A DNA stretch of 64,000 nt from Molossus alvarezi (taxonomy: Eukaryota; Chordata; Mammalia; Chiroptera; Molossidae), in contig CM073889.1 of assembly GCA_037176705.1 (NCBI GenBank), positions 58,459,596-58,523,595 on the forward strand, read 5' to 3'. Under the pieces are notes generated by a model that did no database searches, was not told the origin of the DNA, and worked only from the letters and a program-made list of their open reading frames with translations. The number at the start of each line of letters is the position of its first letter. The stretch's first letter is position 1. The position numbers and the translations under genes are program-made. Of the stretch, positions 1 to 11,029 are shown in pieces.

Positions 1-567
1 CATATGATTTTAATCCTTTATTTTATTTATGTGATGTATCATGTTTATTAATATGTGAATATCGAACCATCATTGCATCCCTGGAATAAATTCCATTTGG
101 TTGTGTTGTATGATCTTTTTATTTTATTGCTGGATCCAATTTGCTATTATGTTCAGGATTTGGGCATCTATATTCATAAAGTACATTGCTCTGTGATTTT
201 ATTTCTTAGTAGTGTCATTAAAAGAGCTTGGAACTCTTCCATCCTCTTGAATTTTTTGAAATAGTTTGAGGTTAGTAGGTGTTAGTTCTTTGAATGTTTG
301 GTAAAACTCCCCTGTGAATCTGTCTTACTCTGTGTCTTTTGACTGGAGAATTTAAGCCATTTACATTTAAAGTTATTATTGATAGTTACTTATTTTTGCC
401 ATTTTTATTCTTTATGCCTCAGTTCTCTCTCTCTCTGTTTCTTCTTCTTCTTAACAACATTCCCTTTAGCATTTCTTGCAGTGCTGATTTGGTGATAGTA
501 AATTCCTTTAGCCTTTTTTGGTATGTAATGCTCTTTATTTCACCTTCATTTTTGAATGATAGCCTTG

Positions 568-718
568 CTGGATACCATTGCTTTGAATTCTTTATCTAAC
601 AAACTGCTTGCCTCCATTTCATGTAGTTTCTTTTCTGATGATTCCTCTTTTTTTTTTTCATTTGGGTTTTATTTCTTTTTCTTACCATTTTAGTAGTCTG
701 TTAGTTAGGGGCCAGGTG
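568..718 (-). repeat. Internal duplicate of the L1 ORF1 N-terminal segment (second copy at 1282-1428)
   Basis: The stretch from gctttgaattctttatc to gttaggggccaggtgagg matches 1282-1428 with few differences. In the other L1 copies the sequence before it (gccttgctggata) runs directly into the sequence after it (attcagatccttg). About 150 bp from the ORF1 start and 5'UTR boundary has therefore been copied into the ORF1 C-terminal coding region. Confidence 0.8.
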
Positions 719-1663
719 AGGATTCAGATGCTTGCTTTTCATTACTTTGTGTACTTCATGGCACTGCCTTCTGGCTTGCTCTGTTTCTATTGGGAAATCA
801 TCTGACAGTCTAATGGGATCTACCTTTTAGGTAACTTTCTGACTTTCTCTTACTGCCTTAAAGATTCTTTCTTTGTCTTTAACACTTGCCATTTCATTTC
901 TGATGTGTCTAAATGTGAGTCTTTTGGGGTTCATCTTGATTGGGACTTTGTGTGTTTTCTGGACTTGTGTGACTTATTCTTTCACCAGGTTAGGGAAGTT
1001 TTCTGTCATTATTTCTTCAAATAGGTTTTATTTTCCTTTCTTCAATTTTATTTATTTGCTGCTCTAATTGAGTATTTTTTCTACAGTGTCTTCTAACTCA
1101 CTGATTCAGTCTTCAGCTCTTTAATTTACTATTAAATCTTTCCAAGGTATTTTTTTATATCAGCTATTTCATTCTTCATTTCTACTTGATTTTTATTCAT
1201 AGCTCTACTTCTTTTTTTAATGCTGGTGTGGTTCTTATTAAGTTGCTTATAGTTCTCACTAGGTTGTTTGAGCACCCTTAATACCGTTGCTTTGAATTCT
1301 TTATCAAACAAACTGCTTGCCTCCATTTCATGTAGTTCCTTTTCTGATGATTCCTCCTTTTCTTTTATTTGGGTTTTGTTTCTTTATCTCACCATTTTAG
1401 CAGTCTGTTAGTTAGAGGCCAGGTGAGGCATGTTGGGACATGTAGGCAGGCAGGTATGTATCAGATAAGACCGCTATGCCTCCTAGTCTGTTCTGGTGTG
1501 TGTCCCTCCATCTCATCTGCTGTGGGCTCAGGAGGACTGTTGGCTGGTGGCTTGTGTTCATCTGTCATCATAGGCCCTTCTGGGGTATGTGTGTTCGGCA
1601 GGTGTGCTGCTGGGTGTGCAGGTCCCCAGGTATCGCTGCTGCCTGGTGGGGCTGGGCTCCCGA

Positions 1664-1674
<11 letters not shown>

Positions 1675-1710
<36 letters not shown>
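1675..1710. repeat. (GCT)12 trinucleotide microsatellite
   Basis: Twelve uninterrupted GCT units lie in the 5'UTR of the antisense L1, so the L1 sense strand reads (AGC)12. Shorter impure CTG clusters continue to about 2220. The open reading frames around it, which read poly-Leu, poly-Ala, poly-Cys or poly-Gln, are products of the repeat and not genes. Confidence 0.95.
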
Positions 1711-1711
<1 letters not shown>

Positions 1712-2408
1712 CTGCCTGGGGATTTGTCTCAGCTCCTGAGCTTCTGCTGCTTCTGGGAGTGGGGCTCCACTTCTGATACACTGCTGCTGCATCGGGGGCA
1801 GGTTGGCTCCTGATCCCTGGCTCCTGAGCCTCGGTTCTGGGGCTGGGGCTCCACTCCTGATCAGCTGTTGCTGCTGCTGCTGGGATTGAGTCTCAGCTCT
1901 CTATTCTCAGCTGCTGCTGGGATGGGGCTCACCTCCAGATCCTTGCTGCTCCTGTTGCCACTGTCAGGGTGTGTATTGGCTCCTGAACTCACTATTTCTG
2001 GGAGTAGGGGCTGTGCTTAGCTTCCACAGCTCTGCTGCTGCTGGGTGCAGGTCTCTGCTCCCGAACAGCCAGTGTTGCTGCTGAGGCTGGTCTCAGCTCC
2101 CAAGCCTCCACTGCTACTGTGGGTAGGGTTCTGCTCCCAAACTGGCTGCTGCTGCAGTTGGGATTGGTGCTTGGCTCTCAAGCTGGCTACTGTTGCTGCT
2201 TGTTGTGGTGTTTAGCTCCTGAGCCTCACTGCTGCTGTCAAGAGCAGGTGCCTTGACAGTGTGGCTCCTGTGCATTGGCCCAGTAGGGTCCACTGGTCCA
2301 ATAGTGCAAGGCACCCTGGTGGCCATGGTACACTGGACCCAAACCACTCTCTGCTGCTTCCTCCCAGAGAGGACCCAGTGCATCTTCCAAAATGGTGGAG
2401 CCTCCATC

Positions 2409-2832
2409 TGTTGTAATCCAGGAGAGTCAACCTCACTTGGACACAAAGTTGGGTGAATTAGAGGTGAGCTTTATTACCTGTGCAGGGACTGCAGCCAAAC
2501 TACGCAGAGGAGAACTGCAGCCCTGAGCTCAGGAGGAGGGTTGCTTATATAGGACAGGGGCATTCAAGAGTTTAGCAGAGCAAGCAAGCTATGTGTACAG
2601 AAGCGGAGGCAGTTAGCGATAAGCAGGAGGGAACAGAGATGGGAGGGAGCTGAGGCGAAAGGGAACTGGGTGAACTGGGTCAGCATACATCTATCCTGTT
2701 ACTTATTCTATTATCTAAGTTTTAAAAACTAACAAATTCAAGACGGATATCAGCGGTGAGCCAGGTGCAATATATATATTTTTAACAGTTACAGTATTAT
2801 GGGGTAAAGGGAGCTTCAGTTTCTCCCTATCA
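2409..2832 (-). mobile_element. Endogenous retrovirus-type LTR, minus strand (limits approximate)
   Basis: Read on the minus strand there is a TATATAAGC box at about 2551-2543. A polyadenylation signal AATAAAGC (tttatt on the plus strand at 2470-2475) follows about 70 bp later. After it comes a U5-like segment that ends in TTACAACA near 2409. This TATA, R, polyA, U5 order is the layout of a retroviral LTR. The U3 limit was placed at a TGATAGGG motif near 2832 but could lie further right. No target duplication or recognisable primer binding site was found, and no internal retroviral gene is present. Confidence 0.5.
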
Positions 2833-3270
2833 GTTTATTTACAGAGCACGTAGGACACTCTGGCCTTGGGGCCGTTTCTGTCCTCCCTTTTACTGAAGGA
2901 TGTTGCTTTTCAAATTCCCAGTGAAGGTCAAACTCTGGTTAATTTTTATGGGGCTAAAGCCATCTATAACATTCCCCATTGTTAATCTTGCTGTCCCTGA
3001 GGCTGTTAATTAGGGCAGCTCAAAGACAAGTTGTTTCTCTTTAGTGAATTCCAAGGATAGTGAGCTATAAAACCATCCCCAACCAGGGAGAAGCCAAGCA
3101 GCTCACAGTGGTAGCCAGCTGTTCCTCCTTCCACAGCACTGGAACTGTCTGCCCTCAGTTTGTTTACTGCTATGTGGTTGCTCATCCACACACACATCCA
3201 TTCACACACACACTCTCACACTTGCTCACACTCTTACACACTCACCTGGTTTTGACCCTGCCCACCGCCA
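2833..3270. other. Unassigned sequence with a CA-rich tract
   Basis: No gene seen. The tract 3187-3243 is an impure (CA)n/(CTCACA)n simple repeat. The rest might be more U3 or internal sequence of the neighbouring LTR, but nothing in it decides this. Confidence 0.4.
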
Positions 3271-4147
3271 TGTTGGAGTGCTCTAATTGGGAGTTTTTTC
3301 TACCTTGTCTTCCAAATCACTGATTTGGTATGCTGCCTCATTTAATCTGTTTGTGATTCTTTTCTGTATATTTTTATTTATTTATTTTTATTAATTTGTC
3401 CTTGTTACAGATGTTTCTCCTATTGCCCCCATTGACAACCTCCTCCCCAACACCCCCTGCCCCATCCCCAGCTTTGTTGTTTATGTTTATTGGTTATGTA
3501 TACATAACCTCTTCTGAGTTTGTCAGTCTGTACCCTACCTCTATGTCTCTGGGTCAATTTCATTTATCAGTTTGTTTAATTCAGTATAGTCCACAAATAA
3601 GTGAGATAATGTGGTATTTGTCTTTCTCTGCTTGGCTTGTTTCTCTTAGCATAATATTCTCCAGGTTCCTCCATGTCATTTCAAAGGATAAGAGATCATT
3701 TTTTCCTTACAGCTGCATAGTATTCCATTGTGTACATGTACCACTGCATTCTTATCCACTTATTCACTGATGGACACTTGGGTTGTTTCCAGATCATAGC
3801 TATTGTAAATAGTACTGCTATTAACATTGGGGTCACATATTGTTTCTGATTGGTGTTTCAGCTTCTTAGGGTATATTCCTAGAAGTGGGATCACTGGGTC
3901 AAAAGGCAGTTCAATTTTTAAATTTTTAAAGTAACACCATAGTGTTTTCCATTGTGGTTGTACCAGTCTGCATTCCCACCAGTAGTGTACTAGAGTCTCC
4001 TTTTCTCCAGACCCTCACTAGCAATTGTTTGATTATTTGTTGATGGCAGACATCCTAACACGTGTGAATTGATACCTCATAGTTGTCTTAATTTGCATCT
4101 CTCTGATGATTAGTGAAGTTGAACCTTTTTTTATATGTCTCTTGGCC
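3271..4147 (-). mobile_element. LINE-1 fragments, minus strand: ORF1 scrap, then a 3' end
   Basis: The first 100 bp resembles L1 ORF1 coiled-coil coding sequence (compare 1060-1130). From about 3376 a separate L1 3' end begins with an A/T-rich tail and the 3'UTR motif ttgttacagatgtttctcc. It continues into the C-terminal end of ORF2 and stops abruptly at about 4147, where the next L1 tail begins. Both pieces are non-coding. Confidence 0.8.
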
Positions 4148-4550
4148 ATTTTTTTAATTAATTAATTTATCTCTGTTAATAGATGTTTCTCCTTTTCCCT
4201 CACTGATTCCCCCTCCCCCCCCCCGCCCTGTCCCTAGCTTTGTTGTACATGTCCACTGTTCATGCCTACTGCATATAAGTTCTGTGGTTTATCTCTCCCC
4301 AACCACCCCCTTTTCTAGGGATTGTCAGTATGCACCCCACTTCCACGTCTCTGGGACTACCCCATTGCTCAGACTGTTATGTTCATTATATTCCACAGAT
4401 AAGTGAGATCATATGATACTTGTCTTTCTCTGTTTGGCTTGTTTCGCTTAGGATAATACTTTCTAGGTCCCTCCATGTTGTCTCAAAAGATAAGAGATCT
4501 TTCTTTCTTACGGGTGCATAGTACTCCATTGTGTATATGTACCACAGCTG
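4148..4550 (-). mobile_element. 5'-truncated LINE-1 3' end, minus strand
   Basis: It begins with a T-rich tail (ttttttaattaattaattt) and the shared L1 3'UTR signature, covers about 400 bp into the ORF2 C-terminus (gtgtatatgtaccacagct), and is cut at the next L1 tail. It is one of three L1 3' ends in a row in the same orientation, at 3376, 4148 and 4551. Confidence 0.85.
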
Positions 4551-6127
4551 TTTTTTAAAAATTAATTAATTTATTTTTGTTACAGATGTTTCTCCTTTTC
4601 CCCCCACTGATTCCCCTCTCTCCCTCCCTCCCTGCCCTGTCCCCAGCTTTGTAGTCCACGTCCATTGTTCATGCATACATGCATATGAGTTCTGTGGTTT
4701 ATCTCTTCCCTACCACCCTGTCTTGTGGGGATTGTCAGTCTGTAACCCACTTTCACGACTCTGGGACTATCACATTCCTCATACTGTTATGTTCATTATA
4801 TTCCACATATAAGTGAGATCATATGATACTTGTCTTTGTTTGGCTAGTTTGGCTTAGAATAATACTTTCCAAGTCCCTTCATGTTGTCTCAAATGATAAG
4901 AGATTTTTCTTTCTTACAGCTGCATAGTACTCCATTGTGTATATGTACCACAGCTTTTTGATCCATTCGTCTACTGATGGTCATTTGGGTTGTTTCCAGA
5001 TCTTAGCTATTGTAAATAGTGCTGCTACGAACATGGGGGTACACATATTCTTTCTGATTGGTGTTTCAGGCTTCTTAGGGTATATTCCTAGAAGTGGGAT
5101 CACTGGGATAAATGGCAGTTCAATTTTTAATTTTTTGAGGTAACACCATATTGTTTTCCATAGTGGCTGCACCAGTCTGCATTCCCACCAGCGGTGTACT
5201 AGAGTCCCCTTTCCTACACACTCTTGCCAACATTTGTTGTTTGATGATTAGTTGGTGGCGTACAGTCTGACAGGTGTGAGAGGATACCTCATTGTTGTTT
5301 TAATTTGCATCTCTCTGATGATTAGTGATGCGGAGCCTTTCTTCATATGTCTCTTAGCTATTTGTATGTCCTGTTTGGAGAGGTGTCTATTTAGTTCCTC
5401 TGATCATTTTTTAATTGGGTTCTTTGACTTACGTTGAGTTGTATGAGCCCCCTATATATATTGGAAATTAACCCTTTATCTGATATATCATTGGCAATTA
5501 TGCTGTGCCATACAGTGTGTTGCCTTTCCATTTTGATGATTGTATCTTTTGCTGTGCAGAAGCTTTTCAGTTTGATGTAGTCCCATGTGTTCATTTTCTA
5601 CTTTGTTTCTGTTGCCTTAGGTGATGTACCGGTGAAAATTCTGCTGCGTCTGATGTCTGAAATTTTATTGCCTACATATTCTTTTGGGATTTTTATGGAT
5701 TCATGTGTCACATTTAAGTCTTTCATCCATTTTGAGTTTATTCTTGTGTATGGTATAAGTTGATAGTCTAGTTTCATTATTTTCTATATAGCTGTCCACT
5801 TTTCCCAACACCATTTATTAAAGAGGCTGTCTTTACTCCATTGTATGCTTTTGCCTCTGTTGCCACATATTAATTGAGCATAATGTCTTGGGTTGATTTC
5901 TGGGTTCTTTGTTCTGTTCCACTGGTCTATATGCCTGTTCTTGTGCCACTACCAGGCTGTTTTGATTATAGTAGCTTTGTCGTATAATCTGATATCCAGT
6001 ACTGTGATCCCACCTACCTTGTCCTTTATTTCAAGATTTCTCTGGCTATTTGGGGTCTTTTATGGTTCCATATAAAGTTTTGAAGTATTCTAGTTTTCTG
6101 AAATATGTCGTTGGTATTTTTATTTTT

Positions 6128-6377
6128 ACTTTTTTTTTTTATCCTCACCCGAGGACATTTTTCGATATTTTGTTCAGATAGAGTGAGAGGGAGGGAGAGA
6201 GAGAGAGAGAGAGAAACATTGACGTGAAAGCGACACATCTAGTGGTTGCCACCCACACGACCCAACCAGGGCTGGGGACAAACTGCAACCAAGGTACGTG
6301 CCCTTAGCGGGAACCGAACCCGGGTCTCTCCGGACCGCAGGCCTACGCTCTAACCACTGAGCCAAACCGGCCAGGGC
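6128..6377 (-). mobile_element. Ves SINE, minus strand, with 15-bp target duplication
   Basis: On the minus strand it starts ccctggccggtttggctcagtgg, a tRNA-derived head with A and B box-like segments (ggttcggttcccgctaaggg). It runs through the body ending in a GA-rich tract and ends in an A-rich tail. The duplication GGTATTTTTATTTTT is exact at 6113-6127 and 6378-6392. This perfect duplication and the few differences from the plus-strand copy at 48702 mark it as young. It inserted into the A-rich tail of the neighbouring Ves copy. Confidence 0.93.
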
Positions 6378-6392
6378 GGTATTTTTATTTTT

Positions 6393-6630
6393 TTTATCCT
6401 CACCCTGGGACATTTTTTCATTTTTTTGTTCAGATGGAGTGGGAGGGAGCGAGAGAAAGAGAAACATTGGCATGAAAGGGACACATCGAGTGGTTGCCAC
6501 CCTCACAACTCAACCAGGGCGGGAGACAAACTGCAACCAAGGTACGTGACCTTATCAGGAACCGAACCTGGTTCTCTCTGGACCACAGACCAACGCTCAA
6601 AGTGCTGAGAAAAACTGAACAGGGCTGTCA
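6393..6630 (-). mobile_element. Ves SINE, minus strand, older neighbour of the 6128 copy
   Basis: It has the same structure as the 6128-6377 copy but a more diverged head (ctgttcagtttttctcagcac). The sequence TTGGTATTTT at 6111-6120 recurs at 6631-6640, and in the intact L1 at about 15,940 this site is a single TTGGTATTTTGATGG. This copy therefore inserted first, and the 6128 copy later landed beside its tail. Confidence 0.88.
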
Positions 6631-9156
6631 TTGGTATTTTGATGGGGATTGCATTGAATCTATAGATTGCTTTGGGTAATATGGACATTTTAATGATGTT
6701 AATTCCTTCAATCCATGAGTAAGGTATGTCTTCCACTTTTTTATATCTTCCTCTATTTCTTTTTTCAATGTCTTGTAGTTTTCTGCAAATAGGTCCTTTA
6801 CTTCTTTGGTTAAGTTTATTCCTAGATATCTTAATTTTTTTGCCACAAAAAAATGGGATTGGTAAATGGGATTGCTATTTTAGTTTTTCTTTCTGTGAGT
6901 TCATAATTGCTGTATAAGAATGCCATCAATTTCTTGACATTAATTTTGTATCCTGCCACTTTGCCAAATTCATCTATTAAGGCTAGTAGATTTTTGATGG
7001 AGTCTTTAGTGTTTTCTATGTATAATATCATGTCATCTGCAAATAATGACAGTTTCACTTCCTCCTTTCCAATTTGGATCCCTTTTGTTTTTTCTTCATG
7101 TATGATTGCTGTGGCTAAGACTTCCAGTACTATTAAATAAGAGTGTTGTTCCTGTTCTTAAGGGAAATACTTTTAGTTTCTGCTCATTGAGTATGATGTT
7201 GGCTGTAGGTCTTTTATATATGGCCTTTATAATGTTGGGATAAGATCCCTCTATTCCCACATTGCTGAGCGTTTTTTTATCAGAAGTTGATGCTGGATAT
7301 TGTTGAATGCTTTTTCAGCATCTATTGACATGCTCACGTGGTTTTTATTCTTCATTTTATTTATGTAGTGTATCACATTTATTGTTTTGCAAATATTGTA
7401 CCAGCCTTGCATCTCTGCGATGAATCCCTCTTGGTCATGATGAATACTTTTTTTGATGTATTGCTAGATCCGATTTGCTAGTATTTTGTTCAGGATTTTG
7501 GCATCTGTGTTCATCAGGGATATTGGCCCGTAGTTTTCTTTCTTTGTAGTGTCCTTTTCTGGATTTTGAAATGAGAATTATGCTGGCCTCATGAAACGAG
7601 TTTGGAAGTCTCTTCTTGAGTTTTTTGAAATAGTTTGAGGAGAATGGGTGTTAGTTCTTCTTTGAATGTTCGGTAAAACTCCCCAGTGAAGCCATCCGTA
7701 CCTGGGCTTTTGTTTGCTGGGAGAGTCTTGATTACCTCTTCAATTTCCTTAGTTGTTATTCATCTGTTCAATTTTTCTATCTGTTCTCCGTCCAGTTTTG
7801 GGAGAGACTGTGTTTCTGGAAATTTGTCCATTTTGCTTAGATTGTCGAATTTGTCACCATATAATTGTTCATAGTATTTTTTAACTATCTTTTGTATTTC
7901 TGTGGTGTCAGTTTTACTTCTCCTCCTTCGTTTCCGATTTTGTGCATTTGAGTCCTCTCTCTTTGTTTCTTGGTGAGTATAGCTTAAGGGCCTTCAATCT
8001 AGTTTATTTTTTCGAAAAACCAGTTCTTTATTTCCTTGACCCTTTGAATTGTTTTTTTGGACTCTGTCTCATTTATTTCTGCTCTGATCTTTAGTATTTC
8101 CTTCCTTCTACTGCTCTGAGTTTTACCTTTTGTTTGCTTTCTAGTTGTTTAAGTTTTGAGGTTAGACAGTCAATTAGAAATTTTTCTTGCTTCTTGAGTT
8201 AGGCCTGTAGTGCTATGAACTTCCCTCCCAGAACTGCTTTTGCTGCATCCCATAGATTTTGTGTGGTTGTGTGTTCATTTTCATTGGTTTCCAGGAAGTT
8301 TTTTAATTTCTTTCTTGATCTACTTGGTAAGCCATTTATTGTTTAATAACATGCTATTTAACTTCCATGTGTTCAAAGGTCTTTGCATGTTCTTGTTACA
8401 GTTGATTTCTAGTTTTATGCCATTGTGATCTGAGAGATGCTTGATATGATTTCAATCTTCTTGAACTGGTAGTGACTTAGTTTGTTTCCTAACATGTGGT
8501 CTATCTTTGAGAATGTCCCATGTGCACTTGAGAAGAATGTGAATTCTGCAGTTTGGGGGTGTAACTCTGTGTAGATATCTACTAAATCCATTTGTTCAAG
8601 TGCTTCATTTAGAGTCTCTGTTTTATTGCTAATTTTTTGTCTAGACAATCAATCCATTGATGTCAGCAGGGTGTTCAATTCCCCTGCTATGATTGTATTG
8701 CTGTCGATTTATTTTTTGAAGTCCTCCACAAGATTTTTAATATAATTTGATGCTCCTATATTCAGTGCATATATGTTTATCAAGGTCATATCTTCCTGTT
8801 GGATAGATCCTTTCAATATTACTTAGTGGTCTTCTTTGTCTCTAGTTATATCCTTCATTTTGAAATCTACTTTATCAGATATGAGTATTGTTATCCCAGC
8901 TTTTTTTTCCTTTCTGTTTTCTTGGAAGATTTGTTTCTATCCCTTCACTTTGAACCTATGTTAGTCTTGTGTTGTGAGGTTGGTTCCTTTTAAACAACAT
9001 ATATATGAGTCATGCTTTCTTATCCAATCAGCTACTCCGTGTCTTTTTATTGGAGCATTCAATCCATTTATATTTAAGGTGATTATTAATATGTACTTAT
9101 TTATTGCCATGTTTCGTTTAGTATGGTTATATTTTTCTTCCTATTTCTTCTACTAA

Positions 9157-10033
9157 TTACAGCAGTCCTTTTAACATTTCTTCCTGTACTAGTTTGGTGC
9201 TATTGTATTCCCTTAGTCTTTTTTTGGTCTGGGAAGTTTTTTATTTGGCCTTCTATTTTGAATGATAGCCTTGCTGGATAGAGTAGTCTTGGACTCAGAT
9301 CCTTGTTTATCATGACCTTACTTCATGGTATTCCCTTGTGGCCTATAGTGTTTTTTGTTGAGAAGTCAGCTGATAGCCTTATGATGTTTCCTCGTAGGTA
9401 TCCTGTTGCTTATGTCTTGCTGCCTTTAGGATTCTCTCTTTTCTTTAATTTTTGGCATTTTAATTACAATATGTCTTGGTGTGGGCTGATTTGGGTTCTT
9501 CTTAGTTGAGGCTCTCTGTGCTTCAAGATCTTGAATGCCTTGTTCCTTCATCAAATTAGGGAAGTTTTCTTTCACTATTTCTTCACATATATTCTCTAAC
9601 CTTTGCTCATTTTCTTCTTCTTCAGGGACTTCTATGATGCAAATATTATTACGTTTCCAATTGCCCCACAGTTCTCTTAATCTGTCTTCCTGTTTTTTTA
9701 ATTGTTTTTAACTTCTGGTTTTCTGATTGTTTGATATTTTTTCTACCCTGTCTTCTAATTTACTGATCCAATCCTCACCTTCCTTTACTCTGCTGTTTAG
9801 TCCTTCCACTGTTTTCTTTATCTCTGCTATGTCATTCTTTATTTATTTTGGTGGTTTTTAATTTCCAGTTGGTCCATTTTTAATGTTTGTGTCTTTACTC
9901 ATGTTGTTGATGTTTTTACTCATGCTGTGGAGCTTCCTCAAGATCATGGCTCTGAATTCTAGCTCTGTTAACTGCATTTTATTGATCTCATCTTCAGTTC
10001 TTTCATTTAGTATTTGTTTCTTTGTTTCACCAT
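9157..10033 (-). pseudogene. L1 ORF1 relic
   Basis: The start codon complement is at 10031-10033 and the stop equivalent is at 9157-9159. The layout matches L1 ORF1p: a coiled-coil coding part, then the RNA-binding part that ends near 9160. Several stops and frameshifts are present. A 46-bp gap separates it from ORF2, as in the other copies here. Confidence 0.8.
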
Positions 10034-10848
10034 TTCAGCTCTCTCAGTGGGCTTTGGCGCCTGCCTAATTTTTCCTGTGGGTCTTGGTGTTCTGCTGTTT
10101 GTGGCTCTCTCTATGGTATGGGATGAGCACTGGAAGACCCATGTTAAACACCACTGTCAAGTCTTACTTTCCTGGGTGGAGTCGCAAGCCCAGGAATTGT
10201 TCAGTTATTTTCTAGCTGTTTGCTTGGGGATATTAGTCGTCGTTACTGGAAGAGCCTGTGGTTCTCAATTGAATGAAAAACTCCCTCAAGTGTTCAGCAT
10301 ATGGGGATTTCCCAAGGGTTAGGCTGATGCTGGTTGTTAATGAGCCTCAATTTGCATTTTAATGGCCCATCTGGTGGGGCTGAATCTCCAAGGGAGGGGC
10401 CACTACCTCTCCCCAGGGACCTGGGAAGGAGTAAGATGACCAGTGTCCTGTGTGTCCGCAACTCAGCAAAAGCTCTGAGTGCCCTTCAAATCACAAGTGT
10501 CCCCACACAGTTCTAGTCCTGTCCGCCTTCCCTGTGCCAGAGCCCAAGGTAGTGGCTTTGGCTATTTTAGCGATCCTTCGGCTCTGTGTGCTGTGGAGCA
10601 GGCTTGGGACTTTAACCCTGGGAGAACTGCTCACAGCTAAGACTGCTACTTTCTATGGGCACCCAGCCCCCCTCTTGTGCCTCTGCAATCTTAGCAGGAT
10701 CAATTCAGTGTTCCTGGTAATATGGTCCTCGCAAGCTGCTTTTCTGTTGCTTTTTTCCAACGATTTGTCTTTATTTTAGTTGTAATTTCCGATTGGTCCT
10801 GGGAAATGGTCTGTGTAGCGTTCATTCACTCTGATGCCATTTTCAAAT
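10034..10848 (-). promoter_or_regulatory. L1 5'UTR without tandem monomers
   Basis: It starts at the minus-strand motif AAAATGGCATCAGAGTGAATG near 10848 and runs about 815 bp to ORF1. It aligns along its length with the 5'UTR at 60575-61393 and with the two ends of the 5'UTR at 19393-21187, but lacks the GC-rich middle of the latter. Internal promoter function is known for mammalian L1 5'UTRs and is inferred here. Confidence 0.7.
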
Positions 10849-11029
10849 TCCCTGTATGGGTCATGTTTTCTTATCCAGTCAGCTACCTTATGTCTTTTGA
10901 TTGGAGCATTTAAGCCATTTACATTTAAGGTTATTATTAATAGATAGTTATTAGTGTCCATTTTAATTGTATTCCCGTGTTCCTTCCCCTCTCTCTCTTT
11001 CTGTTTCTTCTCTTTTTTACAACAGACCC

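Larger units (their letters stand above)
1..2408 (-). mobile_element. LINE-1, rearranged 5' part (ORF2 piece, ORF1, 5'UTR)
   Basis: On the minus strand this reads 5'UTR (about 2400-1396), ORF1 (start codon complement at 1393-1395, running to about 470), then the ORF2 start (complement of CAT at 400-402). At about 320-335 the ORF2 endonuclease start jumps directly to the reverse transcriptase region that fills 1-320, so about 2 kb of ORF2 is missing. ORF1 is broken by stops and by an inserted duplicate of its own N-terminal coding region. The 5'UTR is rich in CAG/CTG triplets. Assignment rests on similarity to the fuller L1 copies further right in the window. It is a dead copy. Confidence 0.85.
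4796..9110 (-). pseudogene. L1 ORF2 relic (endonuclease-reverse transcriptase)
   Basis: The start codon complement is at 9108-9110 and the expected stop is at 4796-4798, by alignment with the copy at 14610-18443. Endonuclease coding sequence lies at about 8400-9100. The reverse transcriptase block lies near 6830-7500, with the [10 protein letters not shown] catalytic motif readable around 7030. The C-terminal region lies at 4800-6100. Frameshifts, stops and two SINE insertions (6128-6630) destroy the frame. Without the SINEs the span is about 3.8 kb, the usual size of mammalian ORF2. Confidence 0.85.
4551..10848 (-). mobile_element. Near full-length LINE-1, minus strand, interrupted by two Ves SINEs
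   Basis: The order on the minus strand is 5' end at about 10848 (gaatttgaaaatggcatcagagtg), 5'UTR to 10034, ORF1 10033-9157, ORF2 9110-4796, 3'UTR and tail to 4551. About 500 bp is Ves SINE insertions in ORF2. The 5'UTR is only about 815 bp and lacks the tandem monomers of the copy at 14372-21187. Numerous stops and frameshifts break both ORFs. No target duplication was found. The 5' end joins directly into the ORF2 start of another L1 (10849 onward). Confidence 0.88.

Noticed and set aside
1369..1813. Open frames with poly-Ala, poly-Leu, poly-Cys or poly-Gln tracts.
   Set aside because: All come from the (GCT)12 microsatellite read in different frames and strands. There is no other coding evidence.
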